Shown here: positions 63,054-64,000 of the stretch, one piece after another
Position numbering within the stretch: the first letter of the stretch is position 1
How the letters are laid out: each line of letters begins with the position of its first letter
Assembly (NCBI GenBank): GCA_963662155.1
Contig: OY759263.1
Span: 40,052,544-40,116,543, forward strand
DNA length: 64,000 bases
Direction of reading: 5' to 3'
Source of the DNA: Lamellibrachia columna
Lineage: Eukaryota; Annelida; Polychaeta; Sabellida; Siboglinidae
The notes under the pieces: generated by a model
Seen by the model: only the letters and a program-made list of their open reading frames with translations
What the model was told of the DNA's origin: nothing
Database searches by the model: none
Program-made: the position numbers and the translations under genes

Positions 63054-64000
63054 CTGCTCTGAGTGCGCACTTACACCTCCTTGGCCATTGTATCCATGCT
63101 CTAAGTGTGCACTTACACCTCCCTGGCCATTGTATCCATGCTCTCAGTGTGCACTTACACCTCCTTGGCCATTGTATCCATGCTCTAAGTGTGCACTTAC
63201 ACCTCCCTGGCCATTGTATCCATGCTCTCAGTGTGCACTTACACCTCCTTGGCCATTGTATCCATGCTCTAAGTGTGCACTTACACCTCCCTGGCCATTG
63301 TATCCATGCTCTAAGTGTGCACTTACACCTCCCTGGCCATTGTATCCATGCTCTCAGTGTGCACTTACACCTCCTTGGCCATTGTATCCATGCTCTAAGT
63401 GTGCACTTACACCTCCCTGGCCATTGTATCCATGCTCTCAGTGTGCACTTACACCTCCTTGGCCATTGTATCCATGCTCTAAGTGTGCACTTACACCTCC
63501 CTGGCCATTGTATCCATGCTCTCAGTGTGCACTTACACCTCCTTGGCCATTGTAGTCATGCTTTCAGTGTGCACTTACACCTCCCTGGCCATTGTAGCCA
63601 TGCTCTCAGTGTGCACTAACACCTCCTTGGCCATTGTAGCCATGCTCTCAGTGTGCACTTGCACCTCCTTGGCCATTGTATCCATGCTCTCAGTGTGCAC
63701 TTACCCCTCCTTGGCCATTGTAGCCATATTCTCAGTGTGCACTTACACCTCCTTGGCCATTGTAGCCATGTTCTCAGTGTGCACTTACACCTCCTTGGCC
63801 ATTGTAGCCATGTTCTCAGTGTGCACTTACACCTCCTTGGCCATTGTAGCCATGCTCTCAGTGTGCACTTACGCCTCCCTGGCCATTGTAGCCATGCTCT
63901 CAGTGTGCACTTACACCTCCCTGGCCATTGTAGCCATGTTCTCAGTGTGCATTTACACCTCCCTGGCCATTGTAGCCATGTTCTCAGTGTGCACGTACAC
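63054..64000. repeat. 42-bp satellite, block 3, running off the window
   Basis: Same unit as 45317-45858, expanded to at least 22 units; TATCC-type units dominate the left and TAGCC-type the right. The right end lies beyond the window. Confidence 0.96.

Overview
The window looks like nuclear DNA of a metazoan, probably a marine invertebrate. It has spliced genes with GT-AG introns, AATAAA signals, CpG-rich promoter-like DNA, CR1-like and RTE-like LINE remains, a tRNA-derived SINE, hAT-type transposon relics and a very high load of micro- and minisatellites. I cannot name the species; the style would fit amphioxus or a lophotrochozoan, but that is inference. Only two protein-coding genes are well supported. 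|| Gene 1 (4700-5791, + strand) is a single-exon gene for a 363-residue protein with two N-terminal membrane segments and a long Cys/Ser-rich tail. It lies under CpG-rich DNA and is followed by an AATAAA at 6022. Gene 2 (minus strand, 36556 down to 24220) is a ten-exon gene that I assembled from splice sites. It encodes a secreted mosaic protein of 508 residues: signal peptide, two ~100-residue domains (here called GRPVY domains, each on its own phase 1-1 exon), a 21-nt microexon, and a chymotrypsin-fold (S1A) serine protease domain with His299, Asp352 and Ser460. The protease lacks a basic activation site and has Lys, not Asp, at the pocket-floor position. || Layout. 1-4330: minisatellites and unannotated intergenic DNA. 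4330-6030: gene 1. 6300-8870: intergenic DNA with (CA)n and (TA)n. 8940-9470: an ACCGGT-rich stretch and a BED-like zinc-finger fragment. 9687-13092: a TIR-bounded DNA transposon with a decayed BED-finger gene. 13117-19329: a composite array of two repeat modules in the order A-B-A-B-B-A. 19330-23710: AT-rich duplicated segments, a SINE and an RTE-like fragment. 24220-36556: the protease gene, whose introns hold minisatellites touching splice sites, an octamer-rich TIR element and a CR1-like LINE flanked by a 39-bp direct repeat. 36765-37795: a 40-bp minisatellite upstream of it. 38471-40312: a hAT relic. 41440-64000: a higher-order satellite in which a multi-array unit (50-bp, 54-bp, 16-bp and 42-bp arrays separated by unique spacers) occurs three times; the first two copies are a nearly identical 7262-bp tandem duplication. 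|| How the parts relate: the two genes show no functional link. The striking theme is tandem repetition. Minisatellites sit exactly at exon-intron junctions of the protease gene, one of them apparently grown from the exon 8 splice donor. The right third of the window is nested satellite DNA whose long open frames are a by-product of repeat units divisible by three.
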